Positions 35,066 through 44,111 of a DNA stretch of 61,842 bases are shown here, piece by piece. Origin of the DNA: Nocardia carnea (GTDB lineage: Bacteria; Actinomycetota; Actinomycetes; Mycobacteriales; Mycobacteriaceae); the NCBI RefSeq assembly GCF_029868325.1, contig NZ_JARWNW010000308.1, forward strand, positions 1 to 61,842, in the 5' to 3' direction. How positions within the stretch are numbered: position 1 is the stretch's first letter; every line of letters begins with the position of its first letter. A model generated the notes under the pieces. That model was not told the DNA's origin. It was given only the letters and a program-made list of their open reading frames with translations, and did no database searches. The translations under genes were made by a program, and so were the position numbers.

Positions 35066-36874
35066 ATGGGACGCGATGGAGCGGGGGCTCGCGAGCGTAA
35101 AAGGCATGGCCGGCACTACACACCCACCGCGTTGGCGGAGTTCCTTGCCGGACGGGTGGCGGCGCGGGTGGCGGCGCCGGGGGCGGGACTGCGGGTACTG
35201 GACCCGGCCTGCGGCGGCGGAGAATTGTTGTTCGCGATCCGGGCCGCTCTCGCCGAACGGCTGCCAAGGGTGCCTGTCGAGCTGGTGGGTTACGACCTGG
35301 ACCCGCAGGGCCTGATGGTGGCGCGGGAGCGGGCCGCGCGGGCCGGGATCGCGGTCGATTGGCGGCAGGCCGATTTCCTGGCCGAATGTGGCGCACTGCC
35401 GGCGCAATCCTTTCATGTGGTGATCGCGAATCCGCCGTACGTGCGGACCCAGCAACTGGGCGGCGAAGCGGCGCAGGCGTTGCGCGGGCAGTTCGGGTTA
35501 CGCGGCCGGTTCGACCTCACGCATCCGTTCGTCGCCGCGGTCCCGCGCCTGCTGGTACCGGACGGGGTGTTCGGCCTGTTGTGCGCCAACCGGTTCCTGA
35601 CCACGAAGGCGGGCGCGAATCTGCGTGCAGTGCTGCTGGGCGAACTGGCGCCCGTGGAGCTGTACGACCTGGGCGATACGCGATTGTTCGAGGCGGCGGT
35701 GCTACCGGCGGTGACCATAGCTGTGCGGGGCCGGGGCGATGGGCAGTGCCGGTATGTCTCGGTCTACCAGCAAAGTACGGATGGGCGGGCGACCGACGCG
35801 GATGAGGAACGCCGCGTGGCGGAGGGCACAGCGATATCCGCGCCAGTGATTCCCGACCCTGTGTCAGCGGAGCTGACGTTGCCGTCAGTCCGCGACCGCG
35901 GACCGGCCCGGGATAACGGCGAGCCCGCAGGGGATCGCGGGCCGTTCGTGGCGGAGGCGGATCTGTTCGACGTGCTCGGTGCCGGTACCGATGCGACGAT
36001 CCGGTGGCAGGGGCGGCGGTTCGCGGTGACGGTGGGGGAGCTGGTGATTCCGGCCGGTTCGGCGTCGGTGGGGTGGCGGATGGCGCGCGTGGGGCACGAC
36101 GACTGGCTGGACGCGGTATCGGCGCGGATGTGGCGGACATTCGGCGACCTCGCGCGTATCCGGGTGGGAATCAAAACCAATGCGGACCGCGTCTTCATCG
36201 CCGAGCACTGGGGAGACCCGGGGACCGAACCGGAGCTGCTGTGCGACCTCATCACCCACCACGACCTGCGCCCCTGGCGGGTGGAGAGCAGTCGCCGATC
36301 CCGGGTGCTGTACCCGTACGACCGCGACCATCCGCGCCGGATACCGGTGGACCTGGCGAGTTATCCACGGACCGCCGCCTATCTCGAAGAGCATCGGGAG
36401 GTGCTGAGCGCACGAAGTTATCTCACCCAGGCCGGCCGGAAATGGTTCGAGCACTGGGTTCCGCAGCGGCCGCATATGTGGCGGACGCCCAAGGTGGTTT
36501 TCCCGGATATCAGCGATCGGCCGCGGTTCGCGCTGGACCGGTCGGGGGCGGTGGTCAACGGTGACTGCTATTGGATTTCACTGTCCGAGCTGGACAGTGA
36601 TGTCCCGGCCGAGGATCTGGCCTGTTTGATGATGGGTATCGCGAACTCCGCGCTCGGGGTGCGGTTCTACGACGCCGTCTGCGGTAACCGGTTGTACTCC
36701 GGCCGCCGCCGCTGGATAACCCAGTACGTGTCCCGGCTGCCGCTGCCGGACCCGGCCACCGCGCCGGCGGTCGCGATCGCCGGTCTGGTCCGTGAGCTGG
36801 TCCGGGAACCGGAGTCCGCGCCGGCAGCGCAGCACGAGCTGGACGATCTGGTGGATCGGGCCTTCGCGTTGTGA
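35066..36874 (+). CDS. Eco57I-like N6-adenine DNA methyltransferase (orphan or type IIG-like)
   Basis: This 602-residue class I methyltransferase has DPACGGG (46-52) as the SAM-binding motif and NPPY (122-125) as the catalytic motif of adenine-N6 enzymes. HYTPTALAEFL lies at the N-terminus. The C-terminal half resembles the TaqI-like specificity region (IKTNADRVFIAE, KWFEHWVPQRPHMW, PKVVFPDIS, NSALGVRFYDAVCGNRLYSGRRRWITQYVSRLPLP). No nuclease motif is evident at the N-terminus and no restriction gene is adjacent. ATG 35066 gives the conserved start; ATG 35027 is possible. It sits where conserved synteny breaks, suggesting acquisition. Confidence 0.85.
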   Translation: MGRDGAGARERKRHGRHYTPTALAEFLAGRVAARVAAPGAGLRVLDPACGGGELLFAIRAALAERLPRVPVELVGYDLDPQGLMVARERAARAGIAVDWRQADFLAECGALPAQSFHVVIANPPYVRTQQLGGEAAQALRGQFGLRGRFDLTHPFVAAVPRLLVPDGVFGLLCANRFLTTKAGANLRAVLLGELAPVELYDLGDTRLFEAAVLPAVTIAVRGRGDGQCRYVSVYQQSTDGRATDADEERRVAEGTAISAPVIPDPVSAELTLPSVRDRGPARDNGEPAGDRGPFVAEADLFDVLGAGTDATIRWQGRRFAVTVGELVIPAGSASVGWRMARVGHDDWLDAVSARMWRTFGDLARIRVGIKTNADRVFIAEHWGDPGTEPELLCDLITHHDLRPWRVESSRRSRVLYPYDRDHPRRIPVDLASYPRTAAYLEEHREVLSARSYLTQAGRKWFEHWVPQRPHMWRTPKVVFPDISDRPRFALDRSGAVVNGDCYWISLSELDSDVPAEDLACLMMGIANSALGVRFYDAVCGNRLYSGRRRWITQYVSRLPLPDPATAPAVAIAGLVRELVREPESAPAAQHELDDLVDRAFAL

Positions 36875-36880
36875 GGGCGC

Positions 36881-37504
36881 TCAGCCGGCGGTGGGGCCGG
36901 AGACCATCGGCAGTAGCGTGCGGCGGGCGAATTCGCGTCCGGCCGCTTCGTCTTCGATGGGGATGAGGCCGTCGGGGGTGAGGGCCAGCGACAGGGCCAG
37001 CCGGGCCATGATCTCGGCGACCAGGTCGGGGTCGAATTCGGCGTTGTCACCGTAGTCGCCGAGTTCGCGCAACTTCGCGGCCAGGTAGGTGCGGCCGACG
37101 GCGAGGATCGGTCCGGCCTCGGTGGTGAGCCGGGGCAGTACCAGGTCGGGTTCGGTGCGCAGCAGCCGCGACAGCAGCGGGTTGCCCGCGATGGCGGAGA
37201 TGAACGCGACGAAGATCTCCACCAGCTGATCCTCGGAACCGGCCACCGTGCGCACCCGGTCGTCGATTTTGGCGACGAAGCGCTGCGCTTCCCGGACCGT
37301 CACCGCTTCCACGAGGTCGTTCTTCGATTCGAAGCGGCGGTAGAGGGTTGCGGGGCTGATCCCGGAACGCCGCGCGATCTCGCCCATGCTGGTGCGTTTG
37401 ATCCCGAAGTCCAGGAATGCCGAGAGCGCGCTGTCGAGGACCTTCACGCTGTCGGTGGGTGCTTCGGACAGGATGCGCTGCAGAATCGGTGGTACGGGTG
37501 GCAT
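36881..37504 (-). CDS. TetR-family regulator
   Basis: This 207-residue regulator has the helix-turn-helix FLDFGIKRTSMGEIARRSGISPATLYRRFESKNDLV. The C-terminal domain is helical with no identifiable ligand site. GGGGAAA lies upstream of ATG 37504. It converges on the methyltransferase gene with six bases between stops. Targets are unknown; the divergent or adjacent genes are on the same strand. Confidence 0.9.
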   Translation of the reverse strand: MPPVPPILQRILSEAPTDSVKVLDSALSAFLDFGIKRTSMGEIARRSGISPATLYRRFESKNDLVEAVTVREAQRFVAKIDDRVRTVAGSEDQLVEIFVAFISAIAGNPLLSRLLRTEPDLVLPRLTTEAGPILAVGRTYLAAKLRELGDYGDNAEFDPDLVAEIMARLALSLALTPDGLIPIEDEAAGREFARRTLLPMVSGPTAG

Positions 37505-37569
37505 GGTTTCCCCACTGTATCGGACCCTGTGTCCACCACATGACCTGCGCATTGGTTTCGTGCCGGGCG

Positions 37570-37755
37570 TCACTCCGCGGACAGGTCGAGTTCGGTCATT
37601 TCCCGTTCTATCGCATTGGCCGCGAAATCTTCTCCGCTGCAGCGGAGTTCGTGGACGCGTCGCCGTAGTGCCTCGATACCCCCCGGCTGCGCGGCGATAT
37701 CGGCCACACTGACCCGCCTGCTCGGCCGGCGCGCCTCGGAATGCTCACACGCCAC
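37570..37755 (-). CDS. Small basic/acidic hypothetical protein
   Basis: This 61-residue protein starts at GTG 37755 with a strong AGGAGG eight bases upstream, which is the main evidence that it is real. The sequence VSVADIAAQPGGIEALRRRVHELRCSGEDFAANAIEREMTELDL is predicted helical. It lies 65 bases upstream of the TetR gene on the same strand and may be co-transcribed. No family is recognised. Confidence 0.5.
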   Translation of the reverse strand: MACEHSEARRPSRRVSVADIAAQPGGIEALRRRVHELRCSGEDFAANAIEREMTELDLSAE

Positions 37756-37925
37756 CCGTCATACCTCCTGCCGGCACCCTGGGTGCCTACACGCTCGGGC
37801 TCGCCCGAAACGCCGGCGTCTTGCAGGACAGCGGGTTTCGAGCTCGCCCGTCTCCCCGGATACGTCATTTCCATCGTATCAGTCACCAACTGGACGCTTG
37901 TCCAGAAAAGTGTCCCGGAGGCGCG

Positions 37926-38441
37926 TCACAGCTCCTTGGCGGTCTGATGCTCGGACATATGGTGCAGATAGACCATGGCATTGAGCTCGAGCCCGCGCTG
38001 CTGTTCCGGAGTGAGCTCCCGGCGCACCTTGCCGGGGACACCGGCCACCAGCGAACCCGGCGGAATCTGTGCCCCCTCCGGGATCAGCGCATTGGCCGCG
38101 ATCAGGCTCCCGCGCCCGATCACAGCACCGTTGAGCACTGTCGCGCCCATGCCGATCAGGCAATCGTCCTCGATCGTGCAACCGTGCAGGATCGCGTTAT
38201 GCCCCACCGACACACCGGCGCCGACCGTGGTCGGGAAACCCGGGTCGGCGTGCAGAACGCAGCCGTCCTGGATATTGCTGCGCTCACCCACGGTGATCAG
38301 CTCGGTATCACCGCGCAGAACGGCGTTGTACCAGATGCTGGCCTGCGCCTCGAGCTTCACTTTGCCGATCACGCACGCGGTGGGCGCAATCCACGCGGAG
38401 TCGTGGATCTCGGGCTGATGTCCGCTGACTTCGATCTTCAT
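37926..38441 (-). CDS. Gamma-class carbonic anhydrase/acyltransferase-fold protein
   Basis: This 171-residue protein is a left-handed beta-helix of hexapeptide repeats (CVIGKVKLEAQASIWYNAVLRGD, SNIQDGCVLHAD, VGHNAILHGCTIEDDCLIGMGATVLNGAVIG). The histidines in VLHAD and GHNAILHG are placed to bind zinc or iron between trimer subunits. A C-terminal helix (QQRGLELNAMVYLHHMSEH) is typical. It converts carbon dioxide to bicarbonate or has an unproven role. The alternative GTG 38444 adds one residue. Confidence 0.88.
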   Translation of the reverse strand: MKIEVSGHQPEIHDSAWIAPTACVIGKVKLEAQASIWYNAVLRGDTELITVGERSNIQDGCVLHADPGFPTTVGAGVSVGHNAILHGCTIEDDCLIGMGATVLNGAVIGRGSLIAANALIPEGAQIPPGSLVAGVPGKVRRELTPEQQRGLELNAMVYLHHMSEHQTAKEL

Positions 38442-38615
38442 CACGCCAACCTAACGCGGAGCCTCCCGGATTCCTCCGTGGGGAGCAGGCGGTGCGGTGC
38501 AGCGGCGGTGCGGCGCCTGGCTGCCCGCCCTGTCCTGCTCCTTTCCTTCCCGGGGAGGACGGGGGCCGCCGGCGTCAGAGCCGGCGGATTCGATGCGGTG
38601 ACCGGCGCGCCGCCT

Positions 38616-39566
38616 CTAGTCCTCGCCCGGTCCGGTGTTCCCGGGTGATTCGTTGAGGAACCATTCCGCGCCGATATCCTCCGGCAGGTTGCGCAGTTTG
38701 TCGGGATTGCGGACGGCGTGGATGGCGGTGATCCGGCCGGCGTCGACGGTGAAGGAGAAGACCCCCGGATGCCGGCCGTCGAAAACGAGCAGCCCCGGCG
38801 CGCCGTTGACCTCGATCGACCGGCCCCAGCCGCCGGGCGCCGACGGTGCGTGATACCAGCCGAGCAGCATCTTGGCGATGAGTTCGGCGCCCTGCACCGG
38901 CTTGCGGATCGCGGGTACCTTCCCGCCGCCGTCCGCGGTGAGCGTCACCCGGTCGTCGAGCACCCCGAGGAGGGCATTCACATCCCCCGACCGCCAGGCC
39001 AGCGCGAACGCCGACACCACCTTGCGGTGTTCGTCCGGTGACGCGGGGAATCGCGGGGTGCCGTCCTCCACCCGTTTGCGGGCCCGTGAGGCCAGCTGGC
39101 GAACGGCGGCCGGAGTACGGCCCACCACCTCGGCGACCTCCGGACCGGCCATACCGAACACATCCTGCAGGACGAAGGCGGTGCGCTCGGCCGGGGACAG
39201 CGATTCCAGCACCACTAGCAGCGCCATGGTGACCCGCTCGTCCTGCGAGATCCGGTCCGCCGGATCCTCCCAGTCCGCCACCGCGGGCTCGGGCAGCCAT
39301 TCGCCCACATACTGCTCGCGCCGCACCCGCGCGGACCCGAGCTGATCCAGCGCCAGCCGCCCGACAACTGTGCTGAGCCAGGCCTGCAAATTGTCGATGG
39401 ACGCGCCACCCGTTTCGTGATGCCGCTGCAGCCGCAGCCACGCCTCCTGCACCACATCGTCGGCATCGGCCAGGCTGCCGAGCGTGCTGTAGGCGAGCCG
39501 GCGCAGGTAGGGGCGCAGTTCCTCGAAACGAGCGGCCAGGTCGGTGGGGGCGTGTCCGTCGGTCAC
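38616..39566 (-). CDS. ECF sigma factor, SigJ-like, with C-terminal SnoaL-like domain
   Basis: This 316-residue sigma factor has region 2 in AYSTLGSLADADDVVQEAWLRLQRH and region 4 in LSPAERTAFVLQDVFGMAGPEVAEVVGRTPAAVRQLASRARKRV. An NTF2/SnoaL-like domain (HRKVVSAFALAWRSGDVNALLGVLDDRVTLTADGGG onward) replaces an anti-sigma partner, as in the ECF41/SigJ class. The start is GTG 39566, six bases after AAGGAA. No anti-sigma gene is adjacent. The target promoter is not identifiable. Confidence 0.9.
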   Translation of the reverse strand: MTDGHAPTDLAARFEELRPYLRRLAYSTLGSLADADDVVQEAWLRLQRHHETGGASIDNLQAWLSTVVGRLALDQLGSARVRREQYVGEWLPEPAVADWEDPADRISQDERVTMALLVVLESLSPAERTAFVLQDVFGMAGPEVAEVVGRTPAAVRQLASRARKRVEDGTPRFPASPDEHRKVVSAFALAWRSGDVNALLGVLDDRVTLTADGGGKVPAIRKPVQGAELIAKMLLGWYHAPSAPGGWGRSIEVNGAPGLLVFDGRHPGVFSFTVDAGRITAIHAVRNPDKLRNLPEDIGAEWFLNESPGNTGPGED

Positions 39567-40058
39567 TGCGGTTCCTTGTCCTCGGGCCCGTGGGCCGGGC
39601 GAAACGGTGTCGTCGCGATGACGAAACCGGAATTCGATCTGTGACAACCGCGCTACACACCAGGATATTGCCGCCGCGTCGAGCGCGTGATCGCCCGGCC
39701 ACAATCAGGCCCGCTGCCGGTCGAATCCGGCCCGCTGCCGGTCGCCACCAGCTCGAGCGCTGCGCCGGATTGATTCGGAGAGATCGTCGCAATGCGGACG
39801 GCTCGGCCCCGCGCCCGCTATCCGGACATTACGGGCGCAGGCCGACGATCCGGCAGGCAAAGGTCGGCCGGTCTTCCGGAATCTGCGCGGTGGTAGCGAC
39901 GACCTGGCGCGGCCGGCGGAGGTAGACCGTGGCAGGTGGCGCCGCGCGCACCGGAATGACGACATCCGGCGGCGATCGGCGACCGGACCATCGGCGAGCC
40001 GGGGCACACCGGAGACCGGCTGTGCACCGGCGGCTCGGCCGATGGCTACGCTCGGCCG
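39567..40058. other. 492-base stretch without a supported gene; short direct repeat
   Basis: No reading frame with a ribosome site or protein-like composition is convincing. GGCCCGCTGCCGGTCG occurs twice near 39708-39743. A minus-strand frame ending at 39829 (PPDVVIPVRAAPPATVYLRRPRQ...) has some protein-like character but no credible start. Confidence 0.4.
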
Positions 40059-40991
40059 GTGCGTAGAGGTGTTTCGACGGCGGCCGGCCTGCTGGCCGGG
40101 TTTGCGCTGGATCGTGTGTTCGGCGATCCACAGCGGCGGCATCCGGTGGCCGGATTCGGCATGCTCGCGGCGTCGATGGAAACAGTTACCTACGCGGATC
40201 GGCGCCGGGCCGGGATCGTGCACGAAGCGCTACTGGTCGGCGCGGTGGTGGGAGCAGGGTTGCTACTGCGCCGCGGTGGTGCACTGCCGATGGCCCTGGC
40301 GACCTGGACCGTGCTGGGCGGGCGGAGTCTGGAGCGCACCGGAGAGGAAATGGCGCGGCGGCTGGAATCCGGGGATGTGGCCGGGGCACGTGAGCTCCTG
40401 CCCGCCCTGTGCGGCCGGGACCCCGAGGCGCTCGACGCCGACGGGCTGGCGCGCGCGGCACTCGAATCGATCGCCGAGAACACCTCCGACGCGGCGGTGG
40501 CCCCACTGCTGTGGGGTGCGGTGGCCGGGGTCCCGGGGCTGCTGGGCTATCGGGCGGTGAACACGCTGGACGCGATGATCGGATACCGCAACGAACGGTA
40601 CCGGCGGTTCGGCTGGGCGGCGGCGCGCGTCGACGATATCGCCAACCTGCTGCCCGCGCGCGTGACCGGCCTGCTGACCGCGGTGGTGGCGCCGGCGGTC
40701 GGCGGGCGACCGGGTGACGTCGTGCGGATATGGCGCCGCGATGCGCGCCGCCATCCGAGCCCGAACGCAGGCGTGGTGGAGGCCTCGGCCGCGGGCGCGC
40801 TCGGTATCCGGCTCGGCGGGCGCACCGAATACCGGCACGGGATCGAACAGCGCCCCGAACTGGGCGACGGCCCGGTCCCGGACGTCGCCGATCTGCGACG
40901 GTCGGTGCGGCTGTCGAAACTGGTTCAGTATTCGGCGCTCGCCTCGGCCGTGGTGCTGGTCGTGGCCCGGTCTGCGCCGACCCCCGCCTGA
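40059..40991 (+). CDS. cobD: Cobalamin biosynthesis protein, adenosylcobinamide-phosphate synthase
   Basis: This 310-residue integral membrane CobD/CbiB protein attaches aminopropanol to adenosylcobyric acid. It has four to five hydrophobic segments and the conserved FGDPQRRHPVAGFG, ESIAENTSDAAVAPLLWGAVAGVPG, DDIANLLPAR and HPSPNAGVVEA motifs. The start is GTG 40059. The gene lies near cobC as in M. tuberculosis Rv2236c, but inverted relative to aceE. Confidence 0.93.
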   Translation: MRRGVSTAAGLLAGFALDRVFGDPQRRHPVAGFGMLAASMETVTYADRRRAGIVHEALLVGAVVGAGLLLRRGGALPMALATWTVLGGRSLERTGEEMARRLESGDVAGARELLPALCGRDPEALDADGLARAALESIAENTSDAAVAPLLWGAVAGVPGLLGYRAVNTLDAMIGYRNERYRRFGWAAARVDDIANLLPARVTGLLTAVVAPAVGGRPGDVVRIWRRDARRHPSPNAGVVEASAAGALGIRLGGRTEYRHGIEQRPELGDGPVPDVADLRRSVRLSKLVQYSALASAVVLVVARSAPTPA

Positions 40992-41159
40992 GCCGGAACC
41001 GCGATCGAATCAGTCCTGACCGCTGCGACTTCAGGCCGAAGTATCACTCCGCGACCGTGGAGAGGGTGACGATTTCGGCCAGGACCTCGGCGGGTACCTG
41101 GTTGCGGGCCGCGATTCCGGCGCGGCGAATTCGCGGGCGGGTCCGCCACCCTGGCGTCG

Positions 41160-42005
41160 TCAGCGAGGGGTACGGCCGTAGCGGTCGGCCAGGCGTGCTT
41201 CCTTGGTGGCGGGCTCGGGTGCGGCCGCGTCCGGTTCGGGTTGAGCCGGTGCGCGTGATTTGCGGCGTTCCCGGATCTCGGCCCACGCGAAGTAGCCGAG
41301 GCCGAGCGGGGCCATGATGCCGAACGCCAGCCACTGCAGGCCATAGGAGAGGTAGGGGCCGGAATCGAGCTGGGGGAGGGGGACGGGGGTGAAGGCGCCC
41401 GGTTGGTCGTCGGCGAGCTGGAGGTAGGCGCCGCGCTCACCGACAGGAATCGGGGTCAGGGGTAGCCCGAGGACGGTGGTTTCCTGCGGGACATCGATCG
41501 AGTAGACGTGCGGGATCCCGTCCTGTACGGCCGGGGCCCGTTCGGGGTCGATGTTCTCCGAGATCCGCACCCGTGCCTCGACCCGCTGGGTGCCGGTGGG
41601 GGCCGGTTCGATCGGCGGCGGCTGGGAACCGTCCACCGCGGCGACCAGCCCGCGATCGACCAGCAGCGTGCGGCCGTCGGTGAGGGTGAACGCCGACAGC
41701 ACCCCGTAAGCGGGGGCGCCGTCGAGATGCCGCAGGCGGACGAGCACGGTCGAATCCGGGACATAGCTGCCCTCGGCGTACACCTTCCGCCATTCGGTCG
41801 CCGCGTCGCCGCCGTCGAGTAGATCGGTGACCGCGACCGGGTCGGCGTCCACCGAATCTTCGATCAACTGGTTGCGTTCGGAGGTGGCATCGTTCTTGCC
41901 CAGCTGCCAGGGCGCCAGCACCGTGAAACACATATAGGCGAACCCGGCCACCACCGCGGCCAGGATCAGCCAGCCGGGGCGCAGCAGGAAGGACAGGCGG
42001 CGCAT
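41160..42005 (-). CDS. SURF1-family cytochrome c oxidase assembly protein
   Basis: This 281-residue membrane protein has an N-terminal helix (LILAAVVAGFAYMCFTVLAPWQLGKN) and a C-terminal helix (LSYGLQWLAFGIMAPLGLGYFAW) around an extracytoplasmic beta domain, the SURF1 plan. VDRGLV and PYLSYGLQW are family markers. It assists haem a insertion into the aa3 oxidase. ATG 42005 overlaps the ptpA stop by one base (TGATG), so translation is coupled. It is equivalent to Rv2235. The 168 bases to cobD hold nothing clear. Confidence 0.9.
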   Translation of the reverse strand: MRRLSFLLRPGWLILAAVVAGFAYMCFTVLAPWQLGKNDATSERNQLIEDSVDADPVAVTDLLDGGDAATEWRKVYAEGSYVPDSTVLVRLRHLDGAPAYGVLSAFTLTDGRTLLVDRGLVAAVDGSQPPPIEPAPTGTQRVEARVRISENIDPERAPAVQDGIPHVYSIDVPQETTVLGLPLTPIPVGERGAYLQLADDQPGAFTPVPLPQLDSGPYLSYGLQWLAFGIMAPLGLGYFAWAEIRERRKSRAPAQPEPDAAAPEPATKEARLADRYGRTPR

Positions 42006-42508
42006 CAGACCGGCTCCGGCTCGCCGGCGCGGGCGGCGAGTGTGGCGCGGACCCAGTCCAGCAGGCCGGGGATCGCGGCTTCGATCTGGTCGCGGACCAG
42101 GTCGAACTCGGCGGCCGAGCCGTAGTAGGGGTCGGGCACATCCGTACCGTCGGCGTCCGGATCGAAACTGCGTAGCAGGCGCCGGCGCTCCGCGGGCACC
42201 CCGCGGACGGCGAGATTGCGGTCGTGGTCGGTGGTCATCACGACCACCAGGTCCGCGTCGTGGTGTTCGGCACCGAACTCGGCGGCGCTGTGACCGGTGG
42301 GGTAGCCGTGCCGGCGCAGGGTTTCGGTGGTGCGTGGGTCGGCATCGGCGCCCGTATGCCAGCCGTGGGTGCCCGCGCTGCTCACCCGGACCCGATCGGT
42401 CAGGCCGGCGCGCGACAGATGCCCGGCCAGGATCTTCTCCGCCATCGGGGACCGGCAGATATTGCCGGTACAGACGAACGATATGTGCAGCTCACCCACG
42501 ACAGCCAT
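42005..42508 (-). CDS. ptpA: Low-molecular-weight protein-tyrosine phosphatase
   Basis: This 167-residue LMW phosphatase has the P-loop CTGNICR (13-19), the general-acid motif DPYYG and SSAGTHGWHTG. It resembles secreted PtpA of M. tuberculosis. No signal peptide is visible. ATG 42508 is chosen; GTG 42499 is also possible. The tyrosine kinase gene ptkA, which I recall precedes ptpA in M. tuberculosis, is absent: only 43 bases separate this gene from divergent cobC. Confidence 0.93.
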   Translation of the reverse strand: MAVVGELHISFVCTGNICRSPMAEKILAGHLSRAGLTDRVRVSSAGTHGWHTGADADPRTTETLRRHGYPTGHSAAEFGAEHHDADLVVVMTTDHDRNLAVRGVPAERRRLLRSFDPDADGTDVPDPYYGSAAEFDLVRDQIEAAIPGLLDWVRATLAARAGEPEPV

Positions 42509-42551
42509 TCTGGCGGGTCGCACCCCGCGAGCGCCACGTAGGGTGCGTCTC

Positions 42552-43595
42552 ATGCTCGCCGACCACGTCGATCTCGCCGGTTTACGTCATCACGGTGATG
42601 TGGAAGCTGCGCCGGGTCTGCTCGATTTCGCGGTGAACGTCCAGGGCAGCGGGCCACCGGAATGGTTGCGGAAGCGGCTGGCGGCGGCCCTGGATTCGCT
42701 CGGACGGTATCCGTCGGCCGAAGACGACCGCCTGGCCCGGGAGGCGGTAGGTGCCCGGCACGGGATCGATCCCGCCGAGGTGCTGACACTGGCCGGCGGA
42801 GCGGAGGGATTCGCACTGCTACCACGTCTGCGCCCGCGGCTGGCGGCGGTGGTGCACCCGTCGTTCACCGAACCGGAGCTCGCCCTGCGGGAGGCGGGGA
42901 TCCCGGTGACGCGGGTCGTGCTGGACCCGCCCTACACCCTCGACCCGGCGCTGGTGCCCGAGGAAGCCGACCTGGTGGTCGTCGGCAACCCCACCAATCC
43001 CACCTCGGTGTTGCATCCGGCGCGGACCCTGCGCGCGCTGCAGCGCCCGGGGCGGATCGTGGTGGTGGACGAGGCGTTCATGGACGCGGTACCCGGGGAA
43101 GCGGAATCGCTGGCCGCGGAAGCCGGCGACGGATTGCTGGTGCTGCGCAGCCTCACCAAGACCTGGGCGCTGGCGGGATTGCGCTGCGGATATCTCCTCG
43201 GTGCACCCACGGTGCTGCAGCGACTCGTGCAGGGGCGCGCGCATTGGCCGCTGGGCACACTCCAACTCGCGGCGATCACCGCGACGGCATCGCCGCAGGC
43301 CCTGGCGGAAACGGCGGACCGCGCGCAGCGGATCACGCGTGACCGGGAAGCAATGGCCGGGCGGTTGACCGCGGCCGGGATCCGGGTCGGCTCCCCGGCA
43401 GCGGCCCCGTTCCTGCTGCTGGAGGTCCGGGACGGGGAACTGGTGCGCAAGCATCTAAGGCAGCAGGGGGTCGCTGTGCGGCGCTGCGATACCTTCCCGG
43501 GGCTGGGGCCGGATCATCTCCGGGTCGCGGTGCGTTCGGCCGCGGAGGTCGATCGCCTTGTCGGGGCTTTACGCGCCGCCGGAATCGCCGGTTGA
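42552..43595 (+). CDS. cobC: PLP-dependent cobalamin-pathway aminotransferase-like protein
   Basis: This 347-residue fold-type I PLP protein related to HisC and CobD threonine-phosphate decarboxylase matches the product annotated cobC (Rv2231c) in M. tuberculosis. The PLP lysine lies in RSLTKTWALAGLRCGY. Other motifs are VNVQGSGPPEWL, GRYPSAED, VVGNPTNPTS and VVVDEAFMDA. It probably makes the aminopropanol phosphate precursor for CobD; this is inferred from the pathway. It has a duplicated, diverged copy of its last 36 codons immediately downstream. Confidence 0.9.
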   Translation: MLADHVDLAGLRHHGDVEAAPGLLDFAVNVQGSGPPEWLRKRLAAALDSLGRYPSAEDDRLAREAVGARHGIDPAEVLTLAGGAEGFALLPRLRPRLAAVVHPSFTEPELALREAGIPVTRVVLDPPYTLDPALVPEEADLVVVGNPTNPTSVLHPARTLRALQRPGRIVVVDEAFMDAVPGEAESLAAEAGDGLLVLRSLTKTWALAGLRCGYLLGAPTVLQRLVQGRAHWPLGTLQLAAITATASPQALAETADRAQRITRDREAMAGRLTAAGIRVGSPAAAPFLLLEVRDGELVRKHLRQQGVAVRRCDTFPGLGPDHLRVAVRSAAEVDRLVGALRAAGIAG

Positions 43596-43676
43596 ACGAT
43601 TTCACAGCAAACCGATCGCTCGGCGCTGACACGAGGCGCTGCCCGCTGTAGCCGCGAGGGTTGTGCCCGGGGGTGG

Positions 43677-43784
43677 TGCGATACCTTCCCGGGGCTGGGG
43701 CCGGATCATCTCAGGGTCGCGGTGCGCTCGGGCGCGGAGGTCGGCCGGCTCGTCGGTGACCTGCGTGCCACCGGGATCTCGGGT
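43677..43784 (+). pseudogene. Duplicated 3' fragment of cobC
   Basis: This 108-base segment encodes CDTFPGLGPDHLRVAVRS followed by GAEVGRLVGDLRATGISG. That is the cobC C-terminus with conservative changes and 17 base mismatches by eye. It is offset by exactly 192 bases, so it keeps the same frame, but it has no stop and no start. Weak similarity (EGCARGWCD against QGVAVRRCD) continues a little upstream. The rest of 43596-44111 shows nothing I can assign. Confidence 0.8.
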
Positions 43785-44111
43785 CGACGGCTTCTCCCAT
43801 ACGGATTCCCCGCACCGAGGCGAGCACCAGGCGTCGCCCATCATTGTCGCGCGTTGTGACTCCGACGCTTTCGAGGGGTGTACCCGCTGCGGAAATCACC
43901 CGCGCCGGCGACAGATGCTGCGAGTACCGGCCGCGCCACGCTGATACCGCCCGGACCGATTATCGTTGCCGGTTCGGGAATCCACCCGGTACCGCGGGGA
44001 GACCGAACTCCGCGCTCTCGGGCGTCGGAGCTTGCCGCCTCCGGACGCGGCGGAGTGGACGCGGGCCGGCCGACAGGTACCGGTTCGCCGGAAGTCGACG
44101 AAAGGTGTGGT

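Noticed and set aside
39829..39990. Minus-strand frame with PPDVVIPVRAAPPATVYLRRPRQ
   Set aside because: Some protein-like segments, but no in-frame start with a ribosome site and no recognised family.
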